The notes beneath the pieces were generated by a model that saw only the letters and a program-made list of their open reading frames with translations, did no database searches and was not told the origin of the DNA. The translations under genes and the position numbers were made by a program. Of a stretch of DNA of 64,000 nucleotides, positions 24,173-35,550 are shown one piece after another; position 1 is the stretch's first letter, and each line of letters starts with the position of its first letter. This DNA is from Clarkia xantiana subsp. parviflora (taxonomy: Eukaryota > Streptophyta > Magnoliopsida > Myrtales > Onagraceae), in contig JAPTYO010000011.1 of NCBI GenBank assembly GCA_036873135.1, positions 10,755,747 to 10,819,746 of the forward strand. The letters are read 5' to 3'.

Positions 24173-24952
24173 TCTATACTTCTAAAAATGCTTTAAATGG
24201 ACTCTATCAAGCCGTGCTGTTGTACCTCTACTATTGAAGAATACTCCATTTTTTAACATCCAAAAATGCTGCAACATGAGAAATCGTGATTTACTGGCAA
24301 AAAAAAAAAAAATATGAAGTGAGTTCCTTTTGTTATGACAATAGTTTCTCATGAGGTATTTATATATAGCATTGTGGCTCTTCACATATAGTAAAATATA
24401 TGTCCTCTTTGAATATCTGCTTGCTCTAGACATGTTAGTTGAATTAGTGGTTAGTGGTTACTGCTTAATGATCCTAAGGATTGGTAAATCATCTTTTTTT
24501 TTTTGTTATTATTATGTCATGTGATGCTGATAAAATAGAATCATTAACTTTTTTTGGTAAGAGAAACATTAACTTGTATCTATGCAAAGTAGATATTGCT
24601 GTATTTGACAGGAATTTGATGCACAGAAATATTAAATATTAGACATCACCTAGGGCTATCCTAAAATGCATAGAAGAGTACAATCCCAACGTGTGGAATA
24701 GCTAGAGAAGGTGAAGACCGACAAAATAATGTATCATTTACTTTGTTGGTAATCTTAAATGTTGTACTTCTTGACAATTTTAAACGATTAAATACTTAAA
24801 TATGTGAATATATTGACTACCTATTTACTACCAATATGTGAATATACTTAAATTCATTTTACAATTCCTTTTACAGACATGAGTTTATGTGAAAATATAT
24901 AATACAAAAATGATTCACGTGTCGTACGTGCACGCACGTAAATATTATCTAG
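24173..24952 (+). mobile_element. Non-autonomous Helitron candidate
   Basis: The 5-prime edge is A|TCTATACTTCTAAAAATG at 24173. The 3-prime edge is TATTATCTAG|T at 24952, preceded by a short GC-rich hairpin (ACGTGC...GCACGT, 24925-24939). TC...CTAG ends with a hairpin and insertion between A and T are Helitron hallmarks. The inside is AT-rich with no Rep/helicase. There is no TSD to test, so confidence is moderate. Confidence 0.5.
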
Positions 24953-26148
24953 TTGGTAAAAAGACAATCTCATTTTCTAAAACTATAATAGCATAATAAT
25001 ATAATGAAAAGTAACAAAATATTGAACGTACAAATCTAAATAGACATAATGTATTTGTCATGGGAAATAATATCAAAGATTTTGCTTGTAAATAGTGTTT
25101 TAACTTTTACTTCTCCGGATCGTGCAAGAACTACCCTATATTCATGCAATAGACTTAAAAAAATGATCAGGGTCAATAAATGAAGAGTGTAGTTCCATAT
25201 TTTAATATCAAAATGTCAAGAGCATAACATTAAGAAACTTGAATGAATGTTATAAAAAATGAAAAATATTTTAAGATTCAATGATAATTTTTGAAGCAAT
25301 TCTAATACAAAGAAATGTACATATGTACATCATTGATAAGGGATATAAATATGATATGTACCAATAATTCATCTTTATTTCAACACGTCATTGATATTTC
25401 TTTTTATCAAGATTAGAAAAGAAACTTATTAGATTATTATTATTATTATATATAGATATTTGTAAACATAAAATAATATTATTTATTAATTTCTTTGTTT
25501 TATTTTAAAACATTAGAATGGTGATGCTTGGTTGGACAAACAAGAAGGAATATAGAAATGAGAAGTGGAGAAGCATCTTTCATCGTTCTAGTAGCTACAT
25601 TTGTTCTCTTTGCAGACTAATTATTTAATTTGTCTTGCTTCGGCAGCTATCATCATGCGCATGTTGGATCAACCCTAGCCGTTCTTTTTCTTCCCAATTT
25701 AACTTTGGAATATACTTCTTCTTTTTTTTGTTTTGGGTGAAGAATATACTAGTTGAAAGCAGCGATTAGGGCAGTGAAGTGATACGCAAGTCGCGGTTTT
25801 TCTCAAGTAGGTGTAAAATTGAATTAATGGTAAATAATTAAAAACAAAATCAGGAGGGCAGATAATTTTAAAGGATTAATTGAAAATAATTATATTTTAT
25901 GATTAATTGAAAATACTCCTTTTTTTCCATTTGACTTTAAGGTAAAGGGTTTATGCAATTTTATATAAACAAAAAAATAAAATTTATTTAATTCTATGGT
26001 TTTTTTTTTCTACTAGAACTTTGGTTTTTATTTGATTTTCGACACATTTTCATATTTGGAATTTCTTAGGTTGTTATATGGATTAAAAAATAAAAAAGCT
26101 AATCACTCTGCACCTTTGGCTTCGGTTTCGGGCTCCGCCACTGAAAGA
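24953..26148. other. AT-rich intergenic DNA, nothing recognised
   Basis: Low-complexity AT-rich sequence with a small ATT microsatellite near 25435-25450. I find no gene, terminal repeat or RNA. Confidence 0.45.
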
Positions 26149-26156
26149 CTCCCTGC

Positions 26157-26645
26157 TAAGGATGTAAACGAGCCAAGTATCTGGCAATCTCGACTCGACT
26201 CACTTTACTCGAGCTTGAGCTCGAACTCGACCGGGCTTCAATTTTTCAAACCCGAACTCGAATCAGTTTCATACTCGACGAGTTCAAGCTCGGCTCGATA
26301 AGTTTAAAATTCAATTAAATCATAAATGGAGCACCTTAGCTCGAGCTTGAACTCGACTCGATTAGTTTTTTGTCTCGAGCTCGAACTCGACTCGACTTGA
26401 ATATACATATATGTAATATTATGTAAAACTCGAATAAACTCGAGCTCGAACTCGACTCGAATAGAAAAAAAAAAGCCCGAATAGGCTCGGGAGCCTCTCG
26501 AGTCGAGTACAACTGAACTTGTACTCGACTAGACTTCAGAAAAAGTTTGACTCGAGCTCGACTCGAAATTTACCGTGTCGAATTCGAATATCAACCAAGC
26601 CGATTTCGAGTAGCTCGCGAGTAGCTTGACTTGTTTATACTCCTA
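26157..26645. mobile_element. hAT-like MITE with CTCGAG-rich interior
   Basis: The ends are inverted repeats: TAAGGATGTAAACGAGCCAAG at left, TAGGAGTATAAACAAGTCAAG at right on the complement. These resemble widespread plant hAT ends that read GGATGTAAACGAGCC. The flanks CTCCCTGC (26149-26156) and CTACCGGC (26646-26653) agree at 6 of 8 positions, a decayed 8-bp TSD. The interior is dominated by the words CTCGAG, GCTCGA and ACTCGACTCG. No transposase. Confidence 0.65.
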
Positions 26646-26653
26646 CTACCGGC

Positions 26654-27115
26654 TTACCAGTAATAATTAATAATTATTAACAAAAGAAAAGTTGGAGAAC
26701 TTTTGAATTGATCAACCAAAGCTAGCTTTAGTTTATACTCCTTCCACACCTTTCGCTAAAATTCCTTCAAGATATTATAATAAATGCAATAATGCATGAA
26801 GAATCCCCAAAAGAAGACTTCAATTATATGCTCCGCAACCGCAAATCAATCTGGAACCCAACGGCCTTTTTTTTGGTCAGTGTATATAATCTGTTACAAC
26901 TATGGTTATGAGAAGCAATATGATGTAGCGGTTCAGTGCTTATCTATTAACTATAGATTAGATGTTCAAACACCGCTAGTGATTATGAGAATGGAAGAAC
27001 ATTCACGGTTAGTACCATACCTGTTACGGACTGACCCAGGTACATGTGAGATTAATTTAGATGTGGAGCAAGTATATTACGGTGCTGCCCTTCTGATGAT
27101 GGCCCCTCCTACGAC
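26654..27115 (+). other. Intergenic DNA with a weak SINE-like block
   Basis: Positions about 26925-26985 resemble a decayed tRNA-derived promoter: TAGCGGTTCAGTGC as an A-box-like part and ATGTTCAAACACC as a B-box-like part. A conserved SINE tail is not evident. A 109-residue open frame here (26796-27125) shows no domain and ends inside the adjacent LTR, so I do not call it a gene. Confidence 0.3.
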
Positions 27116-27120
27116 CACCC

Positions 27121-27568
27121 TGTAAAAATAACGAAGTGCCGATTTTTGCACTTGCCCAAGACCGTATCTAGTAGCTAATGAAGAACTCTTATATATATAA
27201 CTCTCTTACTCTAAATATGATAGGAGACTCTTACTACTTGTGGTGGTGGATCTTGTTGTGGTGGTGTCTTGCTTCAAATGACTCACTCCTTTTTATAGAG
27301 ACTAAAGAAATCTCTAAACTTAGAAGTATCTAGACTAAGATCTTCCTAAAAACTCTCTAGAACTTCCTATAATTATTTAATTCCTAGAATTATCTAGACA
27401 CATACACTAAGTATTAGCCTCTAGATATTTCTTCAACTTGGCCTAATCTCTCTTAGCCCAATCTCTCTTAGCCCAAATCATTAAGTCTTGACCCATGATG
27501 TTAAATTAATCTTGGCCCATGTAAGTTATATTTGGTCCATGATGGCAAGTCAATGTTGAATCTTAACA
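27121..27568 (-). repeat. 3-prime LTR of the outer Copia element
   Basis: 448 bp, adjacent to a polypurine tract GAGGGGGAG (27569-27577 on the minus strand). A TATA-like TATATATATAA lies near 27192-27202. Confidence 0.88.
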
Positions 27569-27600
27569 CTCCCCCTCAACATTGACTTTCCTTCATGTTT

Positions 27601-28083
27601 CTACTCGTCAATGTTGCACTCCTGTCTGTGTCGCTCTTGATTCTTCAGTCGTACTTTTCCGCCTCGATAAATTCTTCCATTCTTGTCGATCATATTGAAA
27701 CTCTTATTTCTCGGCTCAAATTTCCCGCCTTGATAGATCTTCATACTTTCACATATTTCTCTTATCGAGGTCTTCATTCTTCTTACATTGTTTGCTCCAC
27801 CTTTGATCGAAAAAGAATGGCTTCTTCTGTTGATATCTTCTGACTTTGAAGCACTTCCTCCTTGATTGAGGACTGAACTCTTAGTAGGCGACAAAGTAAC
27901 TTGTCGACAGTTGTTTTCCATCGTCGGCAGCACGTCTTCAACTCCCTTAGACATCTCCAAGCTCGACTCTTCCTTATCTTCATCTTGAGACAATGACCGG
28001 TTCTCAATTGCCGAACTTGCAAGGAAGCGAGAATAAGCGCAAATGCTATTTTTATCTCGACCACGAACTGGCTTAGTGATTGA
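27601..28083 (-). CDS. Unknown 3-prime reading frame of the outer Copia element
   Basis: The frame continues from the interior across the site where the inner element inserted (RSI|TKPVRGRDKN...) and ends at 27601, about 160 codons. The start of this piece matches the linker that precedes reverse transcriptase in the inner element (RRSITKPARYQDEN there). The rest is polar, has no RT motif and contains two similar words, IYQGGKFEPR and IYRGGKVRLK, about 20 residues apart. I cannot assign a function. It may be scrambled non-coding sequence that stayed open by chance. Confidence 0.4.
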   Translation of the reverse strand, partial: SITKPVRGRDKNSICAYSRFLASSAIENRSLSQDEDKEESSLEMSKGVEDVLPTMENNCRQVTLSPTKSSVLNQGGSASKSEDINRRSHSFSIKGGANNVRRMKTSIREICESMKIYQGGKFEPRNKSFNMIDKNGRIYRGGKVRLKNQERHRQECNIDE

Positions 28084-28436
28084 TGTAAAGAAACAAAGTG
28101 CCGATTTGCACTTGCCCAAGACCGTATGTAGACAACAAGAGAAGAACTCAAGTGTATGAAGAGAAACACTCTAAATATGCTTAGGAACTTACTTGTATTA
28201 CTTGACTCACTCACTTACTTGGTGGATGGATACAACAATGGTATGAGCTCCTATTTATAGGGCGTCATGGAAGTCTCTAGCTAGCCTTAGGACAAATCTA
28301 GATGAAGAAATCTCTAGAGAATCTCTAGAACCCACTAAGTACCTAGAACTATCTTATTCTAGAGATGTCTTTTACTTAGGCCCAATAATTTAACTAAGCC
28401 CAAAATTCATAACCCAAAATTACTTTAAACCCAACA
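28084..28436 (-). repeat. 3-prime LTR, inner Copia element
   Basis: 353 bp, TGTAAAGAAAC...CCCAACA on the plus strand. A TATA box appears as CCTATTTATAGG (28251-28262). The end of the gag-pol frame overlaps it by 12 bp. Confidence 0.93.
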
Positions 28437-31400
28437 CTCCCCCTTAAAGTAATTTTTACTAACTAGTCCTAACTTAGACCGTAAGAATTCAAACTGACCC
28501 TTCGAGAGTGTCTTCGTGAAGATATCCGCAACATTCTCATTGCTCCGAACTTCTATCGCGTTGATCGTTCCATCTAGCACCTTCTCCCGAATGAAATGAT
28601 GTTTAAGTTCAATGTGCTTTGTCCTTGCGTAAAACACTGGATTATTTGCAAGCTTGATGGCGCTTTGATTATCTCCATGAAGTGTAACTGGTTCATTGAT
28701 AGGCACATACAAATCCTCAAATACCCTTCGAAGCCAAACACATTTTTGTGCTGCAAGAGCAGATGCTTTGTACTCCGCTTCGGTGGTTGATAAAGAAACT
28801 GCGTCTTGCTTCTTGCTACACCATGAGATACTCGTGTCTCCAGATAAGAAAACATACCCAGATGTCGATCTTCTATCGTCTGGATCTCCCCCAAAGTCAG
28901 CATCCGTAAATCCGCTGATCAAAAAATCAGCTCCAGCCTTGAATAGTAGCCCCATATCCAAAGTGGAGTTAACATACTTCATAATATTCTTTGCTGCTTC
29001 TAGATGGGGCTTCCTTAGAGTTTGCATAAACCGGCTAACAAGTCCAACAGAGAAGGATATATCTGGTCTTGTAATAGTTAAGTATAGAAGACTCCCGACA
29101 AGGGCACGATAAGGTCGAGGATCGGGTAAAAGAGACCCTTCATCACGTTTAAGATTCACGTGAATATCAAGTGGAGTGGAACGTACCTTTCCGTGCTTAA
29201 CTCCAAACTTCTCAACCATCCTCCTCGCATAACTTTCTTGAGATAGAAAGATTCCTTCACGCGAATTCTTAACCTCCAGACCTAAAAAGTTGCTTAACTC
29301 TCCAAGCTTCTTCATGTCAAACCGAATCGAGAGTTCTTCTTGAAGCCGGACGATTTCCACATTATTGTTGCCAGTGATTATCATATCATCCACGTATAAG
29401 AGAACAATCACGTGCACTGCTTCACCTTTCTTGATGAATAATCCAGGATCTGAGTCTGAAGCCGCATATCCGCAAAACTGCAAGTACTGAGCAATCTTCC
29501 CGTACCAAGCTCTAGGAGCTTGCTTCAGCCCGTATAACGCCTTCTTGAGCTTACAAACATAATCTGGATGCTCTCGAGAAACAAATCCGGGTGGTTGCTC
29601 CATGTATATATTCTTATCCAACTCTCCATACAAGAACGCATTCTTGACGTCGAGCTGCCAAAGCTTCCAACCAAAACGAGCTGCTAGGGCCAAAAGAGCA
29701 CGTACCGTAGTCATTTTCGCCACCGGACTGAATGTCTCTTCATAGTCTTCCCCGTACTTCTGGGAGAATCCTCGAGCAACCAACCTTGCTTTGAATCTGT
29801 CAATACTCCCATCCGCTTTCCGTTTAATTCGGTAGACCCATTTGCACGTGACTGGTTTAACACTATCTGATTTCGGGACTAAATCCCAAGTCTCGTTCTT
29901 TATGAGGGCACCCATCTCTTCATCCATAGCAGTCTCCCACTCTTTTATACCCTTAGCCTCGTCGTATGATAATGGTTCTTCTTCATCTACTGGCCCTGCA
30001 AAGAAGCGCGAATATGTAGTGACAAAATTTTCATCCTGATACCGAGCCGGCTTAGTGATTGATCTCCTCGGTCGTTGGTTTGTCACCGGTTCATCCTCTG
30101 CTTCTCCATGCAAAACTTCTTGAGGACTCTGGCTCCTTTGAGGAGTTGGGCTCCCTCTTTCTCCATGACTTGGGCTCCCCCTTTCTCCACGCTCCTCTCT
30201 TGAAACAGTTTCCTCTCTTGATGAATATGGAAGACACATCGACTCCTCGTAAGAAGAATTATCACTTCCATGCTCGACTCGTCTGCTTTCCCCGTAATAT
30301 GACGATACTTCATCGAATACGACGTCTCGTGACACGACATATTTGACAGTCTGGGGATCCATGCACCTCCATCCCTTCATCCGCTCATCGTATCCCACGA
30401 AAATGCACTTCTTCGCCTTCTGGTCCAGCTGACTCCTTTGGGACTCCGGAACATGAACATAGCAGACTGACCCGAAGATTCTGAAATGCTTAACAATGGG
30501 CTTTTCTCCATGAAGAAGCTCGTAAGGAGTTTTCATATTATTCGGGCTAAGTGGCATCTGATTTATCACGTAAGCTGCACATTTCATACCTTCCGCCCAT
30601 AGTGCTCTAGGTAAACTTTTGTCGTGCAACCAACTCTTACAAGTCTCCGAAAGATGCCGAATCTTCCGCTCCGCAATGCCATTCTGCTGAGGTGTCTCCG
30701 GACATGAAAACTCTCTCTTAATGCCATGTTGTCGACAAAAAGAGAAAAACTCATTCGACATGAATTCGCCTCCATTGTCTGTCCGCAAAGTTCTAATCTT
30801 TGCATCAAGTTCACCCTCCACGGTCACTTTGAACTCCTGAAACTTGGAGAATGCTTCTGACTTGTGTTTGATGAAATAAACCCAAGTATACCGTGAGAAA
30901 TCATCAATGAAGAGCAGCATATAATGAGATCCTGAATAAGATGGAGTTCGTGTTGGACCCATCACATCACTGTGGATCCGTTCCAGGGGAGCCTTGCACC
31001 GAGATGTAGATAAGTCAAATGGGAGCCTATGAGATTTCCCATATTGACATCCTTCACAAACCCTTCCATCGTCAATAGTCAAATTTGGAAGGCCTTTAAC
31101 TAGCTCCTTTTGCACCATCACCTTTAGCTTAGTCATATTTACATGACCAAGTCTCCTGTGCCAAAGATATGCACTGTCGTTGCTGCTCATCTTCTCCACA
31201 TAAGATCTTGAAGCTGATAGGACGTATACATCATTTACTCGTGCAACCGTGTGAACGACGTCCGCCTTTAACGTTTTAATATTTCGAAGAAACTTCACAT
31301 CTTTTGGACCAAATAAAACATAGTTACCTTGGTCGACTGCATTCGCCACGGATAAGAGACTCTTCTTCACCCCGGGAACATGATACACATTATTTAGCTT

Positions 31401-32471
31401 GATTGGCCCGCCATCGTTACTATCGATAACAACAGTGCCTTCCTTCTCGACGTGGTGAACCGTATTGTCTGCAGTGATGATAGCCTCCTTTCCTTGGTGG
31501 CGTCGGAGATCCGAAAATTGCTTTTCGTCCCCTGTGAGATGATGACCACAACCAGAATCAACAATCCACTCTGTTTCAAGACTCCTGGCTGCGAGCGCGG
31601 TTGTGGAGGTGGCCTCTGCGAGAAAGCATTTTGCCCATTCTTCGTCTTCGGTTGAGACCTTAGACTCTACGACATTGCCCTCCTTCAGTTTTACCCTGCA
31701 GTTCTTTTTTAGATGTCCAGGTTTCCCACATCGATAACAGTTGAAGTTTCTCTTGCTTGACTCCACCATTCCTTCATCTCTCTTTCTATCATCCTTCTCC
31801 TTAGCATGTCTCTTGAAGTTCGGACGTCTTTGAGCTACGAACGCGCTTTGATTATCCTCTAGCTTGACCCCAGCCATTTTCTTAGCCAATGACTCTTGCG
31901 AGGCTAGAAGATTCTCGAACTCCTCCAAGGATGGTTGTTAAACCCACCCTTGGATTGATGTGATAAACGGTATATATTCTGGGCGTAATCCTCGAATAAT
32001 ACACCGTTTTATTTGGGCCTCCGAGATTTTCTCATCCGGGTTGAGAAGATTGATTTCCGAACACAAGTTCTTAACCTTTAGAAAGAACTGTGCAATTGAG
32101 GACTCACCTTGTTTTGCATTTGCTAAATCGGTCTCCAACATCTGTAGCCGAGCTTCATTCTTCTTGTTGTACAGCTGGTCTAGCGTCTTCCAGATCGAAC
32201 TCGCAGAGGTGCAACGAGATATATTTTTAAACACCACTGACGATATCGACCTCTTCAAGCCAAACTCCGCCTTGGCATTCCTCCGCTTCCAGCTCTTGAT
32301 CACTTCACCGTTTGCAGCTGTCTCCTCCGGCGCGATGGTTTCGCTCCCTCCAACGACGTCCCATAAGTCTTCACTCACAAGATACGACTCCATGCAAGAC
32401 TTCCAGATTCGGTAATTGGACGTGTTGAGTAACTCCATACCAGTTCCAGCTACACGGCCGACAACATCCAT
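28425..32471 (-). pseudogene. Copia gag-pol polyprotein with a single premature stop
   Basis: The start is ATG 32471 (MDVVGRVAGTG); the frame is continuous to 28425, about 1348 codons. Gag with a zinc knuckle (CYRCGKPGHLKKNC) is followed by protease IVDSGCGHH. Integrase shows the HHCC finger (HRRLGH...CEGCQYGK) and its acidic triad (HSDVMGP, LRTDNGGEF, QQNGIAERK). Reverse transcriptase has LDVKNAFLYGEL and the catalytic YVDDM (about 29398-29384). RNase H has DADFGGDPDDRRST, STTEAEYKA and GDNQSAIKLA. The only defect found is TAA at 31938-31940 in gag. The related outer element has CAA (Gln) at the same place, so one C-to-T change explains it. The product copies element RNA into DNA and integrates it; with the stop, only read-through could give pol. 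Confidence 0.93.
28437..28449 (-). promoter_or_regulatory. Polypurine tract of the inner Copia element
   Basis: On the minus strand CTTTAAGGGGGAG abuts the 3-prime LTR. It primes plus-strand DNA synthesis in this class. Confidence 0.85.
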
Positions 32472-32529
32472 ATTTAGAGTATCCAAGTTCTTCAATCCCG
32501 ATCTTGACTCGTACCGCGCTATTACGAGA

Positions 32530-32544
32530 GTGGCTCTGATACCA
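32530..32544 (-). promoter_or_regulatory. Primer-binding site of the inner Copia element
   Basis: TGGTATCAGAGCCAC on the minus strand, directly after the 5-prime LTR. It complements the 3-prime end of plant initiator tRNA-Met. The outer element has the same site at 34315-34329. Confidence 0.92.
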
Positions 32545-32897
32545 TGTAAAGAAACAAAGTGCCGATTTGCACTTGCCCAAGACCGTATGTAGACAACAAG
32601 AGAAGAACTCAAGTGTATGAAGAGAAACACTCTAAATATGCTTAGGAACTTACTTGTATTACTTGACTCACTCACTTACTTGGTGGATGGATACAACAAT
32701 GGTATGAGCTCCTATTTATAGGGCGTCATGGAAGTCTCTAGCTAGCCTTAGGACAAATCTAGATGAAGAAATCTCTAGAGAATCTCTAGAACCCACTAAG
32801 TACCTAGAACTATCTTATTCTAGAGATGTCTTTTACTTAGGCCTAATAATTTAACTAAGCCCAAAATTCATAACCCAAAATTACTTTAACCCCAACA
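32545..32897 (-). repeat. 5-prime LTR, inner Copia element
   Basis: 353 bp, the same length as its partner at 28084-28436. By eye the two differ near 32844 (T for C) and 32890 (C for A). Confidence 0.93.
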
Positions 32898-32902
32898 ATT
32901 GA

Positions 32903-34256
32903 TCTTCCTGATCCTTTCTTCACCACTTGTTTATCATCGGCTTCTCCATGGACGTCTCCGTGAGGATTTGTACTCCCCCTTTTTCCATGACCCTTCTTTG
33001 AAGAAGTCTCCTTATTTGAAGCTGGTATCACGAACATGTCGTCTACTCGCTCTCCGATGTGACTACGTCCGCCTTGATCATCTCTAAATTCTTAAGAAAT
33101 TTCACATCATTTGGACCAAATAAAACGTACATACCAGAATCAACTGTGTTTGCCATTGAAAGGAGATTTATCTTCATCCCGGGAACATGATAAACACTAT
33201 TGAGCTTGATCGATGTCCCACCGCCACTGTTGATCACAACAGTACCTTCCTTCTCAACATGGTGAAAATTATCATCCGCCGTGACTACAACTTCTTCTCC
33301 TTCATGACGGCGAAGATTCGAAAGTTGCTTCACATCTCCAGTAAGATGATGACCACAACCGGAATCGACAATCCACTCATTTCCCAAGTTTCGAGCGGTG
33401 AATGCACATGTGGGAGTGTTCTTGGCAAGAAAACATTTTGCCCATTCTTCATATTCGGTTGAAGTCTTAGATTCCACCATGTTACCCTCCTTCAGTCTGG
33501 TCCGACAATTTCTCTTCAGATGTCCAGGCTTCCCACACCGGTAACACTTGAAGTCTTTCCTGCGAGACGACTCCACATTCCCACCACCCTTTTTCCTGGC
33601 ATTATTCTCCTTACCTGAGCCACGAACGCGCACTGATCTTCTTCTAGCGTTATTCCGGCTATTTGCTTAGCCAACGACTCATGTGAAGCTAGAAGGTTCT
33701 CAAACTCTTCCATAGATGGTTGTTGAACCCACCCTTGGATCGACGTAACAAACGGTATATACTCAGAACGTAATCCCTGAATAATTGACCGTTTTATCCG
33801 CGCCTCCGAAATTGGCTCCTCCGGGTTGAGAAAATTAATTTTCGAACACAAATTCTTCACTTTTAGAAAGAACTGAGAAATCGAATACTCACCCTGTTTC
33901 GCATTCGCCAGATCCGTCTCCAACATCTGTAACCGCGCCTCGTTCTTCTTATTGTATAGCTGGTCTAGCGTCTTCCAGATCGAATTTGCATAGGTGCATC
34001 GTGAGATATTCTCAAACACCGCTGACGATATCGACATCTTCAAGGCAAACACTGCATTGGCATTCCTCCGCTTCCAGCGCTTGAGTTCTTCACCGTTTCT
34101 GGCGGTCTCCTCCGGGGCGGTTGTATCACTGCCTCCAACGATATCCCACAAATCTTCGCTAATGAGATATGACTCCATGCAGGACTTCCAAATCCGGTAA
34201 TTGGACGAGTTCAATAGCTCCTTTACTTGTCCAATCACGCGACCGGCATCATCCAT
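32903..34256 (-). pseudogene. Gag and protease of the outer Copia element
   Basis: The start is ATG 34256 (MDDAGRVIGQV). The gag is clearly related to that of the inner element (shared NYRIWKSCMESYL, KTLDQLYNKKNEARLQMLE). A frameshift near 33620 moves the zinc knuckle (CYRCGKPGHLKRNC) and protease IVDSGCGHHLTGD into another frame, which stops at 33043. The remaining 140 bp (32903-33042) read as a Lys/Ser-rich linker ending GSGRSI at the insertion point of the inner element. Integrase and reverse transcriptase are absent, so the element depended on enzymes from a relative, plausibly the inner element's family. Confidence 0.88.
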
Positions 34257-34329
34257 ATTTAGAGTTCACAAGTTCTTCAATCCCGATCTTGAATCTCTCC
34301 ACGTTACCGTTAATGTGGCTCTGATACCA

Positions 34330-34763
34330 TGTAAAAATAACGAAGTGCCAATTTTTGCACTTGCCCAAAACCGTATCTAGTAGCTAATGAAGAACTTTTA
34401 TATATATAACTATCTTACTCTAAATATGATATGAGACTCTTACTACTTGTGGTGGTGGATCTTGTTGTGGTGGTGTCTTGCTTCAAATGACTCACTCCTT
34501 TTGATAGGAGACTAAAGAAATCTCTAGACTTAGAAATATCTAGACTAAGATCTTCCTAGAAACTCTCTAGAACTTCTTATAATTATTTAATTCCTAGAAT
34601 TATCTAGACACATACACTAAGTATTAGCCTCTAGATATTTCTTCAACTTGCCATAATCTCTCTTAGCCCAAATCATTAAGTCTTGACCCATGATGGTAAA
34701 TTAATCTTGGCCCATGTAAATTATTCTTGGCCCATAATGGCAAGTCAATGTTGAATTTTAACA
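34330..34763 (-). repeat. 5-prime LTR of the outer Copia element
   Basis: 434 bp. It differs from the 27121-27568 copy by several substitutions and a 14-bp indel, clearly more than the inner pair, as expected because the outer element must be older. Confidence 0.88.
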
Positions 34764-34768
34764 CACCC

Positions 34769-35541
34769 GCAGGAAACTAAAAAATACTATAGTTGCTGAG
34801 ACTAATTAACTGTTAAAGCGAACTGAATTCTGTTAAAAATACCACCTTGAGTCCTTGACGAAGGGGATTATCTTAACCTTAACTTTCTTAGCATAAAATT
34901 GCAGAATTATCCATCAATAATATGTCTAAAAAGGATGTCGGGTACCTAGTTTTCATGTTTTGATTAATTGGCTTTTGAAAAATTCATTTTTTACTTCAAC
35001 TTTTTTTTGTTGTTGCAACATGCTATAGATATTTGTATTAAACATCTCATTTTGTTGATTACTGCAATCTAATAACTCTGCTCGACTAAGGAATAAAAAG
35101 TGCAAAAAAAAAAAAAAAACGTAATTACTATATCACAACAAGAAATCTACATATTCGTGAGAAATCTTCTTATAAGATAAAATAAAGATTTGTAAGGGAA
35201 ATACTAAAAATATTTTGTAAATATAACCTTCCTACAATTTTTCAATAGAGAGATTTATAAGGGATTATTTTTCTTGAAAATTATATTCACAACTTGCTGA
35301 TTTTTTTTACTGGATAGCCGCAGTAAATAAAAATGGAATGTCTAATACAAACATTTAATGAGTGATGTAATACAATAAGTAAATATTAGCCGCCTAACAG
35401 GAAAAAAACTGAAGTACAAATTTATCGAAACTCAGTTCATATACTTTTTTTGGGGCCATGCAAACCTAGTTCTTATATACTTTTAAAAAAAAATATCCTA
35501 TAAAAAAGGCTCTATGAAAACTTGACACATTCATAACAAGA
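34769..35541. other. Intergenic DNA with a possible CACTA-type MITE
   Basis: Mostly AT-rich. Positions about 35136-35324 start CACAACAAGAAATC and end, on the complement, CAGTAAAAAAAATCAGC. They contain words like TTTGTAAGGG and TTATAAGGGAT similar to the CACTA arm at 3415-3673. This may be a small CACTA-derived MITE; a 3-bp TSD could not be confirmed. Nothing else is seen. Confidence 0.35.
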
Positions 35542-35550
35542 TTAAAAGAA

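Larger units (their letters stand above)
28084..32897 (-). mobile_element. Young, nearly intact Copia element nested in the outer element
   Basis: 4814 bp with a perfect TSD ATTGA (28079-28083 and 32898-32902). LTRs of 353 bp each (28084-28436 and 32545-32897) differ at only two positions by eye. The primer-binding site is adjacent to the 5-prime LTR and the polypurine tract adjacent to the 3-prime LTR. The gag-pol frame is complete in order (gag, protease, integrase, reverse transcriptase, RNase H), with one in-frame stop. The near-identical LTRs show recent insertion. Confidence 0.95.
27121..34763 (-). mobile_element. Non-autonomous Copia element (gag-protease only), host of a nested Copia
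   Basis: Both LTRs begin TGTAAAAATAACGAAG on the plus strand and end with TTAACA. The element is flanked by a perfect TSD CACCC (27116-27120 and 34764-34768). The LTRs are at 27121-27568 (448 bp) and 34330-34763 (434 bp); the 14-bp length difference is a tandem duplication of CTCTCTTAGCCCAA in the left one. The primer-binding site TGGTATCAGAGCCAC (34315-34329, minus) matches initiator tRNA-Met. Without the nested element the interior encodes gag, a zinc knuckle and a protease motif, then jumps to an unrelated 3-prime reading frame. Integrase and reverse transcriptase are absent. It fits the TR-GAG type of terminal-repeat element. Confidence 0.92.

Noticed and set aside
26925..26985. tRNA gene
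   Set aside because: Only loose A-box- and B-box-like words; cannot fold into a full cloverleaf by eye. Left as a weak SINE-like note.
26796..27125. 109-codon frame before the outer LTR
   Set aside because: No domain, ends inside the LTR and overlaps a weak tRNA-like block.
28574..30346. Plus- and minus-strand frames of 60-138 codons within the inner Copia element
   Set aside because: Shadows of the gag-pol frame.
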